From Haloplanus ruber (GTDB lineage Archaea; Halobacteriota; Halobacteria; Halobacteriales; Haloferacaceae): a stretch of 64,000 bases of DNA. Numbering within the stretch: the first letter of the stretch is position 1; each line of letters begins with the position of its first letter. The notes below the pieces were generated by a model. It worked only from the letters and a program-made list of their open reading frames with translations, was not told where the DNA came from and did not search any database. Below are positions 24,963 through 33,104 of this stretch, piece after piece. Made by a program: the position numbers and the translations under genes. The stretch lies in the NCBI RefSeq assembly GCF_024494725.1, contig NZ_JANHDK010000001.1, forward strand, positions 1,302,001-1,366,000. The letters run 5' to 3'.

Positions 24963-26243
24963 GTGTTCCGCTCGATGCGACGGCGACGGGCTGCACTCTG
25001 GACCCTTCTCGCGGCCGGCTTCCTGTTCGTCAACTTCCACCGTACCGCGACGGCCGTCCTCGCAGACTCGCTCGCGCGGACCTTCGACGCGACGGGCGCC
25101 GAGCTCGGCGTGCTGCACGCCTCGTTTTTCTACATCTACGCCCCCCTCCAGCTCCCGGCGGGGCTGATCGTCGACCGCTACGGACCGCGGCGAGTCGGGG
25201 CCGGCGGTCTGGGACTCCTCTCTCTCGGTGTCGGCTGGTTTGCCCTCTCCGAGTCGCTCGCGAGTGCGTTTCTCGCCCGTGCGGTCGTCGGCCTCGGGGG
25301 GAGCGTACTCTATATCGGGACGCTCCGCTTCTGTGCTAACTGGTTCCGTGCCGACCAGTACGCGACCATGACCGGCTACACCGTCGCGGCCGCGGGGTTG
25401 GGCGGCATCCTCGCGACGACGCCACTCGCCGTCGCCACCGGAGCCGTCGGCTGGCGGACGGCAGTTCTCGCGACGGCGGTCACGACCGGCGTGCTCACCC
25501 TCGCAATCGCGGGGTTCGTCCGCGACACGCCGGCACAGGCGGGGGTGGCGACCGACGGCGATGGCCACGGTGTCGACACCAGCGCCGCCACCCTCACCGA
25601 CGTCGTCGCCAACGTCCGAACCGTCGTCGCCGAGCGCGAGACGTGGCTGATGGGGCTGATCCTCTTCTGTGTACTCGGGGTGAACTTCACCGTCCTCGGC
25701 CTCTGGGGGGTGCCCTTCCTCGTCGACAGCTACGACATCTCCCTCGCTCGCGCTTCGACGGTCGTACTCGTCGGCAACGTCGGGTTCGTCCTCGGATCGC
25801 CGCTCCTGGGAGCGCTCTCTGATCGCCTCGGTCGCCGGACGGAAGTCGTCGTCGCCACGACAGGACTGTTCACGGTCGCGTACGCCGTTCTCGCCGTTGT
25901 CCCGCCGTTCCGGGTCGTCGCCCCCGTGTTGTTCGTCGCGCTCATCGCCAACGGCGGCGTAGCGCTGGTGTTCACCGTGGGCAAGGAGCGCCACCCTCCG
26001 TCGGTCGCCGGAACGGTCACGGGGGTCGTCAACGGGTTCGGCTACGCCGGCGCCGCACTCCTTCCCGCTCTCATGGGTGGGGTTCTCGACGCCTACTGGA
26101 CGGGTGAGACCCTCAACGGCGCCCGGGTGTACACCGTCTTCGGCTACCGGATCGCCTTCGGTATCGCGACGGCCGCGGGACTCGTCGCCACGCTGGCGGC
26201 CATGTGGCTCCACCGACGGGAGACCGCGCCGGGCGAGCGGTGA
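24963..26243 (+). CDS. Major facilitator superfamily transporter
   Basis: The 426-residue protein has twelve hydrophobic segments with a longer hydrophilic loop in the middle (about residues 195-225). The loop-2 signature GLIVDRYGPRRVG (about 67-79) and its second-half counterpart GALSDRLGRRTEV (about 280-292) are typical of MFS carriers. The start is GTG 24963; an in-frame ATG at 24975 is an alternative. Substrate is unknown. The relatives it most resembles are nitrate/oxalate-like and drug-like families. It lies 49 bp after cdc48 but the functional link is not evident. Confidence 0.93.
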   Translation: MFRSMRRRRAALWTLLAAGFLFVNFHRTATAVLADSLARTFDATGAELGVLHASFFYIYAPLQLPAGLIVDRYGPRRVGAGGLGLLSLGVGWFALSESLASAFLARAVVGLGGSVLYIGTLRFCANWFRADQYATMTGYTVAAAGLGGILATTPLAVATGAVGWRTAVLATAVTTGVLTLAIAGFVRDTPAQAGVATDGDGHGVDTSAATLTDVVANVRTVVAERETWLMGLILFCVLGVNFTVLGLWGVPFLVDSYDISLARASTVVLVGNVGFVLGSPLLGALSDRLGRRTEVVVATTGLFTVAYAVLAVVPPFRVVAPVLFVALIANGGVALVFTVGKERHPPSVAGTVTGVVNGFGYAGAALLPALMGGVLDAYWTGETLNGARVYTVFGYRIAFGIATAAGLVATLAAMWLHRRETAPGER

Positions 26244-26244
26244 C

Positions 26245-26730
26245 TCAGCCCCGATACCGGCGTAATCCGGCGGTTGCGAGGCCGGCAGCGATGAACAACA
26301 GGCCGAGCGGGCGGATCGCAGAGAACGCGAGGCCGACGGCCAGCGCCGCCAGATTGAGCGCCTCGCTCCGTCGCTCCGTGCGGACCGCGTACACCGTCCC
26401 GTCGTAGCTGACGGCGTAGAGTCCCTCGTTCAGGCTGACGTGGTCGCTGGTGTACCGGAACTCCGGGGCCGTCGCCGACGCGTGTTCGACGACGTACGGC
26501 GAGTCCGCGGCGCCGCGAGCGACCGCCCGCTGGGCGGGCGCCGAGAGGTCCTCGTAGGGTAACACGTCCCGCTCGTCGTACGCGATGCCGTGGGCGAGCG
26601 TGCCGTTCTCCGCGGGGTCGACCCGGTGGACGTAGTCGGTATCCACCCCGTTGCCGACGGGGACCGCCGAGAGCAACAAGAGGGCGATGCCCACGGCGAC
26701 GAGCGCCGAGGGGAGGGAGACGCGGACCAT
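26245..26730 (-). CDS. Membrane protein with extracytoplasmic domain, unknown function
   Basis: The 161-residue product starts at ATG 26730 (MVRVSLPSALVAVGIALLLLSAVPVGN). It has one N-terminal hydrophobic helix, an external domain of about 90 residues with YVHRVDPAENGTLAHGIAYDE and TSDHVSLNEGLYAVSYDGTVY, and two C-terminal hydrophobic segments ending in RYRG. It looks like a conserved haloarchaeal surface protein but I cannot assign a function. It converges with the MFS gene (2 bp between stops) and is divergent from the MscS gene. Confidence 0.8.
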   Translation of the reverse strand: MVRVSLPSALVAVGIALLLLSAVPVGNGVDTDYVHRVDPAENGTLAHGIAYDERDVLPYEDLSAPAQRAVARGAADSPYVVEHASATAPEFRYTSDHVSLNEGLYAVSYDGTVYAVRTERRSEALNLAALAVGLAFSAIRPLGLLFIAAGLATAGLRRYRG

Positions 26731-26815
26731 ATCGACGCCGTCGACCGCCGGCCACGTGGGTCTTGCCTTCCGGTCCGATCCGAGGCTTTTTGCCGATACC
26801 TCGTGGGGTACCGGT

Positions 26816-27763
26816 ATGCGCCACGCCGGGTGGGCCGCCCTCGTCAGCGCTCTTGTCCTCCAGGCCGGCGCCGAGACCGTTCGACGGGTCGGCCTCAACG
26901 GGACGGCCTTCGGGGTGGCTCTCGGCCCACCGATCCTGCTCTCCCTCTCGGTGGCCGCCGTCTGTCTCGGCGCGTACGGTGGGTACCGACTCGTCGGCGG
27001 TGCGTTGCTCGCCCGCACCGCGAGCAAGCGCCGGCGCCACGACGTCCGCAACGTGCTTCGCCTCGCGTTCGGCGTCCTCGGACTGATCGCCGTCTTCGGT
27101 GTCGTCACGCGCAATTGGGTGAGCGTTCTGTTCTCGCTCGGGGTCGTCGGGGTCGCCGTTACCTTCGCGCTCCAGCAACCCCTGTTTTCGCTGATCGGCT
27201 GGCTCTACATCGTTACCAAGCGCCCCTACCAGGTCGGCGACCGGATCGCCATCGAGGACACGCGCGGCGACGTGGCGGCCATCGACTTCTTCACGACGGA
27301 AGTGTGGGAGATCGACGGCGAACTCGTCTCCAGCAACCAGCCGTCGGGCCGGATCGTCACCGTTCCCAACAGCGTCGTCCTCTCCTCTCACGTCGTCAAC
27401 TTCTACGGCAAGGGCGTCCCTCACGTCTGGAACGAACTCTCGATACAGGTGGCCTACGAGACGGATCTAGCGTTCGCAAGCGATCTGATGGCCGAGGTGG
27501 CAGACGACCACATCGGCGACGAGATGGCGCGCCACGTCGCCGAGTACCGCGACCGCCTCAAGGAGACGCCGGTCGAACTCGACGTGAACGACCGGCCGAC
27601 GGTCAACGTCGTCCAGCGGGAGTCGTGGGTCGAACTCCGCCTCCGATATCTGGTCCACCCACGGCGGGGCACCCAGACGCGAAACACGCTGTCCCGGGCG
27701 ATCCTCGACCGGATCAACGAACACCCCGAGCGCGTGAAATTTCCGGTCAGTCGCAGTCGGTGA
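26816..27763 (+). CDS. MscS family mechanosensitive channel (first of two in the window)
   Basis: The 315-residue protein starts at ATG 26816. It has about four hydrophobic helices in the first 130 residues. The pore-lining TM3 and beta domain region is recognisable: LGVVGVAVTFALQQPLFSLIGWLYIVTKRPYQVGDRI (about 105-141) and TVPNSVVLSSHVVNFYGKG (about 180-198). Such channels release solutes on hypo-osmotic shock. It differs clearly from the second MscS at 38195-39217 in length and sequence, so the two are not a recent duplication. It ends 3 bp from the convergent permease gene. Confidence 0.94.
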   Translation: MRHAGWAALVSALVLQAGAETVRRVGLNGTAFGVALGPPILLSLSVAAVCLGAYGGYRLVGGALLARTASKRRRHDVRNVLRLAFGVLGLIAVFGVVTRNWVSVLFSLGVVGVAVTFALQQPLFSLIGWLYIVTKRPYQVGDRIAIEDTRGDVAAIDFFTTEVWEIDGELVSSNQPSGRIVTVPNSVVLSSHVVNFYGKGVPHVWNELSIQVAYETDLAFASDLMAEVADDHIGDEMARHVAEYRDRLKETPVELDVNDRPTVNVVQRESWVELRLRYLVHPRRGTQTRNTLSRAILDRINEHPERVKFPVSRSR

Positions 27764-27766
27764 CCC

Positions 27767-29002
27767 TCAGGCGCGGGAGTCCGCCATCTCTCCTTCGGTG
27801 TCGTCCGCCCCGCGGTCGATCCGCCCGACGTACACCTGCCACAGAAAGAGGAGCGTGAAGACGGCGTTGAGCGAGGTGGTGTAGCCTCCGGGAGCGGTGC
27901 CACCGGTCTCGCCGCCCGCCGGGATCAGTCCGAGACCGGACCAGAGGTAGTGGATGGCCACCCCGGAGACGACAGCGGCGACGAAGACACCGGCGAACAG
28001 GACCGCCGCCATCCGGAGGCCGTAGTACCGTCGGTAGGCGTCGACGATGGTCGGCACGATCAGATCGGCGAAGATGAAACTCATCACGCCGCCGAAGGCG
28101 ATGCCGTTCGACCAGAGGATGAGTGCGAACGGGACGTTCCCGACCGAACAGACGAAGGTGGCGACCCCGACGACGACACCGATGACGGCGCTCGCGGCGA
28201 CCCAAGTGACCGATCCCGCGGCGCCGACGCCGAACAGCGTCGTCCACCACGCCCGCGGGACGAAGGCGGCGATCAACCCCGCGATCAGGAATCCGGCGAC
28301 GATGTCTGTCCACAACATTCCCCACTCGCCGAGGGTGTTCTTGGCGGCCAGCCGCCATCCGTCGCGGGTCAGCAGACGGTCGCGCCACGTCGCGTCCGAT
28401 TGCCGCCGTGACTCGACGTACGCCGCCTTGCACGACGCCGAACAGAAGTATTCGGTGCCGCGCTCGGTCGCCAGTTCGACGGTGTCCGCCGCCGTCGGAT
28501 CGACCGTCATCCCGCAGGTGGGGTCGCGGACGCCCTCCGTGGATCGCAGGTGCTCGCGGGCGGCCACGAACCACTCCGCGGGAACGAGCACAGCAAACGT
28601 CGCGGCGAGGAGGCCGATGAGCAGAAGCCCGGCGACGTAGTCGGCGACGACGAACTGCCAGCCGAGCAACACCCACATCACCAAGCCGAGTTCGATCACG
28701 AGATTCGTCGAGGCGAACTGGAAGGCCGCGAGGCTGGCGACCGGTGACGCACCCTTCTTGAACAGCGACTTCGTGGTCGCCACCGCGCCGAACGAACACG
28801 ACGAGGACGCGGCGCCGAAGGCCGTCCCCAGTGCGAGTTCGCGCCACCCGCTCCCGCCGAGGACGGCGGACATCCGCTCTTCGCTCACGAACGCCTCTAC
28901 CGCGCCGGCGATGGTGAATCCGAGGACGAGCGCCCACCACGTCTCCCAGCCCATCTCCGCGGCCAGACCCACCCCCTCGACGAACGATTCGACGACCGTC
29001 AC
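27767..29002 (-). CDS. UPF0718/YraQ-type permease with embedded YHS domain
   Basis: The 411-residue protein has two halves of about four to five membrane helices each (about residues 10-145 and 245-395). Each half contains the family motifs: GAASSSCSFGAVATTKSLFKKG and the related VATFVCSVGNVPFALILWSNG. Between them is a YHS domain (about 160-200) with DPTCGMTVDP and FCSASCKAAY, whose Cys residues bind metal. The first start codon in frame is TTG 29023, but GTG 29002 fits the promoter position better. Related permeases export arsenic or other thiol-reactive metals, and the YHS insertion suggests copper or similar. The exact metal is not shown. Confidence 0.9.
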   Translation of the reverse strand: MTVVESFVEGVGLAAEMGWETWWALVLGFTIAGAVEAFVSEERMSAVLGGSGWRELALGTAFGAASSSCSFGAVATTKSLFKKGASPVASLAAFQFASTNLVIELGLVMWVLLGWQFVVADYVAGLLLIGLLAATFAVLVPAEWFVAAREHLRSTEGVRDPTCGMTVDPTAADTVELATERGTEYFCSASCKAAYVESRRQSDATWRDRLLTRDGWRLAAKNTLGEWGMLWTDIVAGFLIAGLIAAFVPRAWWTTLFGVGAAGSVTWVAASAVIGVVVGVATFVCSVGNVPFALILWSNGIAFGGVMSFIFADLIVPTIVDAYRRYYGLRMAAVLFAGVFVAAVVSGVAIHYLWSGLGLIPAGGETGGTAPGGYTTSLNAVFTLLFLWQVYVGRIDRGADDTEGEMADSRA

Positions 29003-29026
29003 ACGCCCCACCTCGCGGGCCAAGCG

Positions 29027-29038
29027 TCGGTCGACCGA
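29027..29038. promoter_or_regulatory. Palindrome in the promoter of the permease gene
   Basis: TCGGTCGACCGA is a perfect 12-bp palindrome about 25-36 bp upstream of GTG 29002, where the TATA/BRE would sit. Two nearby copies of CGTACG follow. A metal-responsive repressor is a reasonable guess, but nothing in the window encodes one beside it. Confidence 0.45.
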
Positions 29039-29259
29039 TACATCGTACGTCTCGTACGCCGGCCTCGTTCACCTCGATTGTGGTTTCGATTCCTCTGTCA
29101 GCACCCGAAGAAAATTTTCGAAAACAGCGGATTGTCTACAGATACGTTCGGAACTGAATGTGGGGCGCGGCGCTACACCAGCCCGATTCCCAGCGTGCAG
29201 GAACCGGCTGTACGGTATATCGGCTCGGCGGCTCGATCTGCGAATGCGGGGTGTGTACC

Positions 29260-29784
29260 ATGGCATACGACACGTCGAACCGCATAGAGGAACCGTTCGA
29301 GTTCGGCGGATCGAGTCCGATCACGGCGTTCTGGATCGCGTTCCTCCGGATCGCCGTCGGCTGGTGGTTCCTTCACGCCGGCGTGACGAAACTCGTCGAA
29401 TCCGGGTTGAGCTACGCGTACGGCCCGACCTATCTCACGGAGATGGGCGGGACCGTCCTCGGCCCGGTCGCAGTGACGATGGGGACCTCGATCCCGTGGT
29501 TCGTCGCCGCCATCGTCCCGGTGGCCGAGACGCTGATCGGCCTGGCGCTGATGGCCGGGGTCGCCGTCAGACTCGCGTCCATCGGCGGCGCCGTGTTCAT
29601 GTCGTTCTTCTGGGTCGGCAACGCCGAGTTCGGCCACGGCGTCGTCAACGGCGACCTGCTGGGACTGTTGCTGTTCGTCACGCTGATCGTCCTCGCCGCC
29701 GGCCGGTATTACGGCTTGGACGCGATGATCGAACGCACCGAACTCGTCCAGCGCTACCCGCGGCTCAGATACCTGCTCGGCTGA
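29260..29784 (+). CDS. DoxX family membrane protein
   Basis: The 174-residue protein starts at ATG 29260. It has four hydrophobic helices and the DoxX-like features FLRIAVGWWFLHAGVTKL (about residues 25-42), a GxxLxxGxxxR-type VAETLIGLALMAGVAVRLAS (about 88-107) and GNAEFGHGVVNGDL. DoxX proteins are small quinone-linked or thiosulfate-related membrane proteins, and the haloarchaeal role is not defined. It is followed directly by a small membrane protein gene whose ribosome-binding site lies right after its stop. Confidence 0.9.
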   Translation: MAYDTSNRIEEPFEFGGSSPITAFWIAFLRIAVGWWFLHAGVTKLVESGLSYAYGPTYLTEMGGTVLGPVAVTMGTSIPWFVAAIVPVAETLIGLALMAGVAVRLASIGGAVFMSFFWVGNAEFGHGVVNGDLLGLLLFVTLIVLAAGRYYGLDAMIERTELVQRYPRLRYLLG

Positions 29785-29792
29785 GGAGGTGA
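29785..29792 (+). promoter_or_regulatory. Shine-Dalgarno site for the gene at 29799
   Basis: GGAGGTGA starts immediately after the DoxX stop codon and ends 6 bp before ATG 29799. It is a near-perfect match to the 16S rRNA 3' end. Such a strong site is expected for a downstream gene in a haloarchaeal operon. Confidence 0.8.
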
Positions 29793-29798
29793 CCACCC

Positions 29799-30095
29799 AT
29801 GCCAACCACCACCATCGACGACGTGGCGATGGCGCTGAGCGGCACGCTGCTGACGCTCGGGGTCGTCGTCCTCGGAATCGTAGAACTCGTCGACGGGGCG
29901 CCGTACGGGGCGTCTCCCGTGACGAACGAGGCGGGCGAAATCGTCGCCACCCCTGGCGTCGATCCCGCCATACGGACGGCGCTGGTGCTCGCGGGCCTGG
30001 TCGTGTTGTTGCTGTGGGGCGGCTACCGGGTCGTCGTGGGTCCGGAGCCGAGCGGAGCGACGACGGACGCCACCGCGGCGCCGGGGACGCAGTGA
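29799..30095 (+). CDS. Small membrane protein downstream of doxX
   Basis: The 98-residue protein has two hydrophobic helices (about residues 10-31 and 60-81) separated by an external loop with VDGAPYGASPVTNEAGEIV. It ends in an Ala/Thr-rich tail. It follows doxX by 14 bp with a strong Shine-Dalgarno site and is surely co-transcribed. I do not recognise a family. A structural partner of the DoxX protein is possible, since DoxX-like proteins often have small membrane partners. Confidence 0.75.
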   Translation: MPTTTIDDVAMALSGTLLTLGVVVLGIVELVDGAPYGASPVTNEAGEIVATPGVDPAIRTALVLAGLVVLLLWGGYRVVVGPEPSGATTDATAAPGTQ

Positions 30096-30145
30096 CCCCG
30101 TCGCCGTGAGGCCCCCACGGCCGAAGTGTTATTCACGGGGCGTGT

Positions 30146-30152
30146 GAGGAGG
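30146..30152 (+). promoter_or_regulatory. Shine-Dalgarno site for the amidase gene
   Basis: GAGGAGG ends 5 bp before ATG 30158. It shows that the amidase message is led, in contrast to the many leaderless genes nearby. Confidence 0.65.
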
Positions 30153-30157
30153 AACCG

Positions 30158-31474
30158 ATGGCAACCGACCCGCAGGCAGTGGATCCTCTCGCCGTCACGC
30201 TCCGCGCGGGCGAGCGTACGCCAACCGGCGTGATCGAGAACTGTATCGACCGCATCGACGCCGTCGAGGGCGACGTGCAGGCGCTGGTTCCCGAATCCGG
30301 ACGGGAACCCCGGCTGCGCCGGGAGGCCGCGGCGCTCGCGGCACGACACGGCGAGTCGGCCACCAGACCGCCGCTGTTCGGCGTTCCCGTCGGCGTCAAG
30401 GACATCTTCCACGTCGACGGCTACCAGACCCGCGCTGGATCGTCAGTCCCGGCGGCAGCGATCACCGACGCCGAGGCGACTGCCGTGCGGCGACTCCGCG
30501 ACGCCGGCGCGCTCCACCTCGGCAAGACCCACACGACCGAGTTCGCCTACTTCGAGCCGGGGCCGACCCGAAATCCGCGTGACCTCGGGCACACGCCCGG
30601 CGGGTCGTCCAGTGGCTCGGCCGCCGCCGTCGCCGCTGGGATGTGCCCGCTCGCGCTCGGCACCCAGACCGTCGGCTCGGTGATCCGACCGGCCGCATTC
30701 TGCGGGATCGTCGGCTTCAAACCCAGCCACGGCCGGATCCCGCTCGACGGCGTGGTGCCGTTCTCGCCAACCGTCGATCACGTCGGGACCTTCACCGCCG
30801 ACGTGGCCGGCGCGGCCCGTGCCGCCTCGGTCCTGTGTGACGGCTGGGCGCCGGCGACCCCCGACGAGCAGCCGATTCTCGGGGTCGTCGAGGGGCCGTA
30901 TTTCGAGCAGGCGACGCCGGCCGGTCGGGCCGGCCTCGATGCTGGCGCTGACGCCCTCGCCGACGCTGGCTACGAGGTTCGCCGGGTGTCGGTGTTCGAC
31001 GACATCGAAGCGATAAACGACCGTCACGACGCACTGACCGCCGCCGAACTGGCACTCACCCACGCGGAGCGGTTCGCCGACCACGGCGAGCGGTTCGCCG
31101 ACACGACGGCCGACCTGATCGAAACGGGACGGACGGTGGGCGTCGACGAACTGGTCGACGCTCGCGCGGCCACCCGCGAGGTCCGCGCCCAGGTCGGAGA
31201 GCGACTCCACGAGGCCGGCGTCGACCTCCTCCTCTCGCCGGCCGCCCCGGGTCCCGCACCGGCGGGCATCGACGACACCGGTGATCCGATCATGAACCTC
31301 CCGTGGACACACGCCGGCGTTCCCGCGTTGACCGTCCCCTGTGGTCGGGTCGACGGGCTTCCGCTCGGCCTTCAGGTGGTCGCGCCGTTCGGCGCCGACG
31401 AGTCGCTCGTAGCCTGGGGCGAGGGGGTCGCTGCCGCCGTCGCCGACGTGGGATCGGTCGCCGGCAGGGCCTGA
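30158..31474 (+). CDS. Amidase-signature family hydrolase
   Basis: The 438-residue protein has the Ser-cisSer-Lys amidase signature. The catalytic Lys is in GVPVGVKDIF (about residues 74-83). The Gly/Ser-rich loop TPGGSSSGSAAAVAAG (about 147-162) contains both serines, and LGTQTVGSVIRPAAFCG lies next to it. Members cut amides, including GatA, which makes Gln-tRNA from Glu-tRNA. This one lacks neighbouring gatB/gatC, so a stand-alone amidase is more likely. A strong Shine-Dalgarno site precedes ATG 30158. Substrate is unknown. It ends 4 bp from the convergent lipoprotein gene. Confidence 0.93.
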   Translation: MATDPQAVDPLAVTLRAGERTPTGVIENCIDRIDAVEGDVQALVPESGREPRLRREAAALAARHGESATRPPLFGVPVGVKDIFHVDGYQTRAGSSVPAAAITDAEATAVRRLRDAGALHLGKTHTTEFAYFEPGPTRNPRDLGHTPGGSSSGSAAAVAAGMCPLALGTQTVGSVIRPAAFCGIVGFKPSHGRIPLDGVVPFSPTVDHVGTFTADVAGAARAASVLCDGWAPATPDEQPILGVVEGPYFEQATPAGRAGLDAGADALADAGYEVRRVSVFDDIEAINDRHDALTAAELALTHAERFADHGERFADTTADLIETGRTVGVDELVDARAATREVRAQVGERLHEAGVDLLLSPAAPGPAPAGIDDTGDPIMNLPWTHAGVPALTVPCGRVDGLPLGLQVVAPFGADESLVAWGEGVAAAVADVGSVAGRA

Positions 31475-31478
31475 GCGG

Positions 31479-32003
31479 CTACGCCATCTGGGTGTCGTTG
31501 CCCGACCCCGAGGCCGGCGTCCCGGTGCCAGCCTGTGCCCGGGCCTCCTCGAACACCGAGGCGGGGAAGAGACCGTTCACACCGTCGAAGCCGAGCGTAT
31601 CCAGCAGGGCCGCCGGCTCACCGGTGACGAGAAGGACGCCGAACTCGGTGATCGTCTCGTCGACCGAGACGGACATGTTCGCCGAGCGGTTGCGGAAGCG
31701 GTCCACCGCCGCACCCGTCAGTTCGGCGCGCCGGGTCTGAAACTCCTGTTGGGCCTCTCGCCGGCCGAGTTCCCCCGACTCGACCCGAGAGCTGATCTCC
31801 GACTGGAGTTCCTGCAGCGACTCCTCGTCGGGCTGGACTCCGAGCGTGACCGTCGACATCTCGGCCTCGGTGCCGCCGTCACCGCCGGCGCCGGCCTCGC
31901 CATCGCCGTCCTGGTTCGAGAGCGCACTACAGCCGGCTATCGAAAGCGCCGTGCCCGTCCCGGCGAGTTGCAGGAACCGGCGTCGGTCGGTGTCGTCGAA
32001 CAT
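31479..32003 (-). CDS. Tat-exported lipoprotein
   Basis: The 174-residue product starts at ATG 32003. It has a twin-arginine signal with DRRRFLQLAG, a hydrophobic core and a lipobox ending SIAGC (about residue 25). The mature part begins with a Gly/Asp-rich acidic linker, followed by a helical Glu/Arg-rich domain and a C-terminal domain (SVDETITEFGVLLVTGEP). It should be anchored in the outer leaflet of the cell membrane. Haloarchaea encode many such surface lipoproteins, and I do not recognise a specific family. It is divergent from tRNA-Leu. Confidence 0.88.
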   Translation of the reverse strand: MFDDTDRRRFLQLAGTGTALSIAGCSALSNQDGDGEAGAGGDGGTEAEMSTVTLGVQPDEESLQELQSEISSRVESGELGRREAQQEFQTRRAELTGAAVDRFRNRSANMSVSVDETITEFGVLLVTGEPAALLDTLGFDGVNGLFPASVFEEARAQAGTGTPASGSGNDTQMA

Positions 32004-32150
32004 AACGGAATCTCTTCGGCTACGAGCGGCATAAGCCCTCGCTTCCCGCCACGGGGGCGTTTCGAGGCGGTGACGATGGTCCGGCGACCGGGGCCGCCGA
32101 CCGGAAATCGGTGGGTTGAACCGCACCCCCCGTCTACCGGTCGGGTGCGT

Positions 32151-32234
32151 GCGAGGGTAGCCAAGCCTGGAAACGGCGGCGGACTCAAGATCCGCTCCTG
32201 TAGAGGTCCAAGGGTTCAAATCCCTTCCCTCGCA
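32151..32234 (+). tRNA. tRNA-Leu (anticodon CAA)
   Basis: The 84-nt gene folds as a class II tRNA. The acceptor is GCGAGGG paired with CCCTCGC, with discriminator A at 32234. The anticodon arm GCGGA-CTCAAGA-TCCGC has anticodon CAA, which reads UUG leucine. A long variable arm follows, and the T arm has loop TTCAAAT. CCA is not encoded. The gene borders an AT-rich islet; an 11-bp copy of its 3' end (CTTCCCTCGCA) recurs at 32302-32312. Confidence 0.96.
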
Positions 32235-32253
32235 TCGAAGGGCTCGCGCCCGA

Positions 32254-32312
32254 CGCGGTGAGACTCACCGCGGAAGATGCGGAAGGCGCTCTGGGAGCGC
32301 TCTTCCCTCGCA
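32254..32312 (+). repeat. Two tandem hairpins and a copy of the tRNA-Leu 3' end
   Basis: Directly after tRNA-Leu come two strong inverted repeats. The first is CGCGGTGAG-A-CTCACCGCG (32254-32272). The second pairs GGAAGGCGCTC (32281-32291) with GAGCGCTCTTCC (32295-32306), with one bulged base. The second runs into CTTCCCTCGCA (32302-32312), an exact copy of the last 11 bases of the tRNA (32224-32234). The copy may be an attachment-site remnant, and the hairpins may stabilise the tRNA-trailing transcript. Neither role is proven. Confidence 0.5.
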
Positions 32313-32483
32313 AAACCCCATTTGACCGGCACTCAATGAGTGGCAACACCGACCGTATAGGTCGATAGAATACACCGATCTCGGCACGATTATTGGCGTA
32401 CTGGCAGAGAATTTTAATTCCGATACGGTATTGATACCTTCTCAATAGAGCGAAATATAGTCAGAATACCGATAAGTGGCTGG

Positions 32484-32693
32484 TTAAAAAGATCGCTCGT
32501 GGTTGCGCGTCCAATACAATAAGATCAGCACTGCCACTGTGACGTTTGCGAGCAAGATGAGAATAGTCGGGGTGAGAAAGGCAAGGGCGGCGAGTGAAAC
32601 AACTCTTACTTTTTTGTCCTTGTTGAAACCCTCAATTAGTGATAGGTTTTCGTAGCCATGCTGAATACACAGCGCATATCGGTCACCGACGAG
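32484..32693 (-). pseudogene. Membrane protein gene remnant, C-terminal part
   Basis: Read in the same frame as, and directly after, the TAG stop of the 32694-33104 lipoprotein gene, the minus strand is open to a TAA at 32484-32486. It encodes about 69 residues: a charged part (ALCIQHGYENLSLIEGF) and two hydrophobic stretches (LAALAFLTPTILILLANV and AVLILLYW), ending NHERSF. No plausible ATG or GTG starts it. A degenerate inverted copy of its beginning lies at 33237-33280. This looks like the tail of a decayed small membrane protein, perhaps DUF3784/SdpI-like. Confidence 0.4.
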
Positions 32694-33104
32694 CTACTCG
32701 AATTGTTCGTATGAGGGAAGTATTCGTATCTGACCGTCCTCGGTAATTCGGAATCTGAGTTCTTGTAACTCAGCGCTGAGTTCGAACTCGGCCGTCCCTG
32801 TGGTTTCGTCATCTAGCATCATCATCGCGAGTAAGTTCGGCGGATAGTCGGTAAGCGCGAGCGTTTCGTCGTACGTTTCGCTCTCACCGATATCCAACTG
32901 TAACGTCTCGCTCGCATATGAAGTGTATCCTCCGCTCCCCTCTGGTGGGGATATAACCGCGATCGAGATTGCATGCTTCGTGTTATGGCTGTTTTCGACG
33001 ACTACGGGGACATACTCCGCTGAACCCATGAAACTACAGCCGGCGAGTGAGGAGACAACGCCGATGCTACCGAACTGGAGGAGAGTTCGACGCTGAATAT
33101 CCAT
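32694..33104 (-). CDS. Lipoprotein with Tat signal in an AT-rich islet
   Basis: The 136-residue protein starts at ATG 33104. It has a twin-arginine signal (QRRTLLQFGS) and a lipobox ending SSLAGC. The mature part is beta-rich with EYVPVVVENSHNTKHAISI and YETLALTDYPPNLLAM-type strands, ending in LRFRITEDGQIRILPSYEQ. No family is recognised. Its codon use is more AT-rich than its neighbours, in line with acquisition by transfer. It lies between two opposed remnants of another gene (32621-32669 and 33237-33280). Confidence 0.8.
   Translation of the reverse strand: MDIQRRTLLQFGSIGVVSSLAGCSFMGSAEYVPVVVENSHNTKHAISIAVISPPEGSGGYTSYASETLQLDIGESETYDETLALTDYPPNLLAMMMLDDETTGTAEFELSAELQELRFRITEDGQIRILPSYEQFE

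Noticed and set aside
24933-26213. Long open frame antisense to the MFS gene
   Set aside because: Low-complexity Arg/Glu/Asp-rich translation with no family features; the MFS frame is clearly real.
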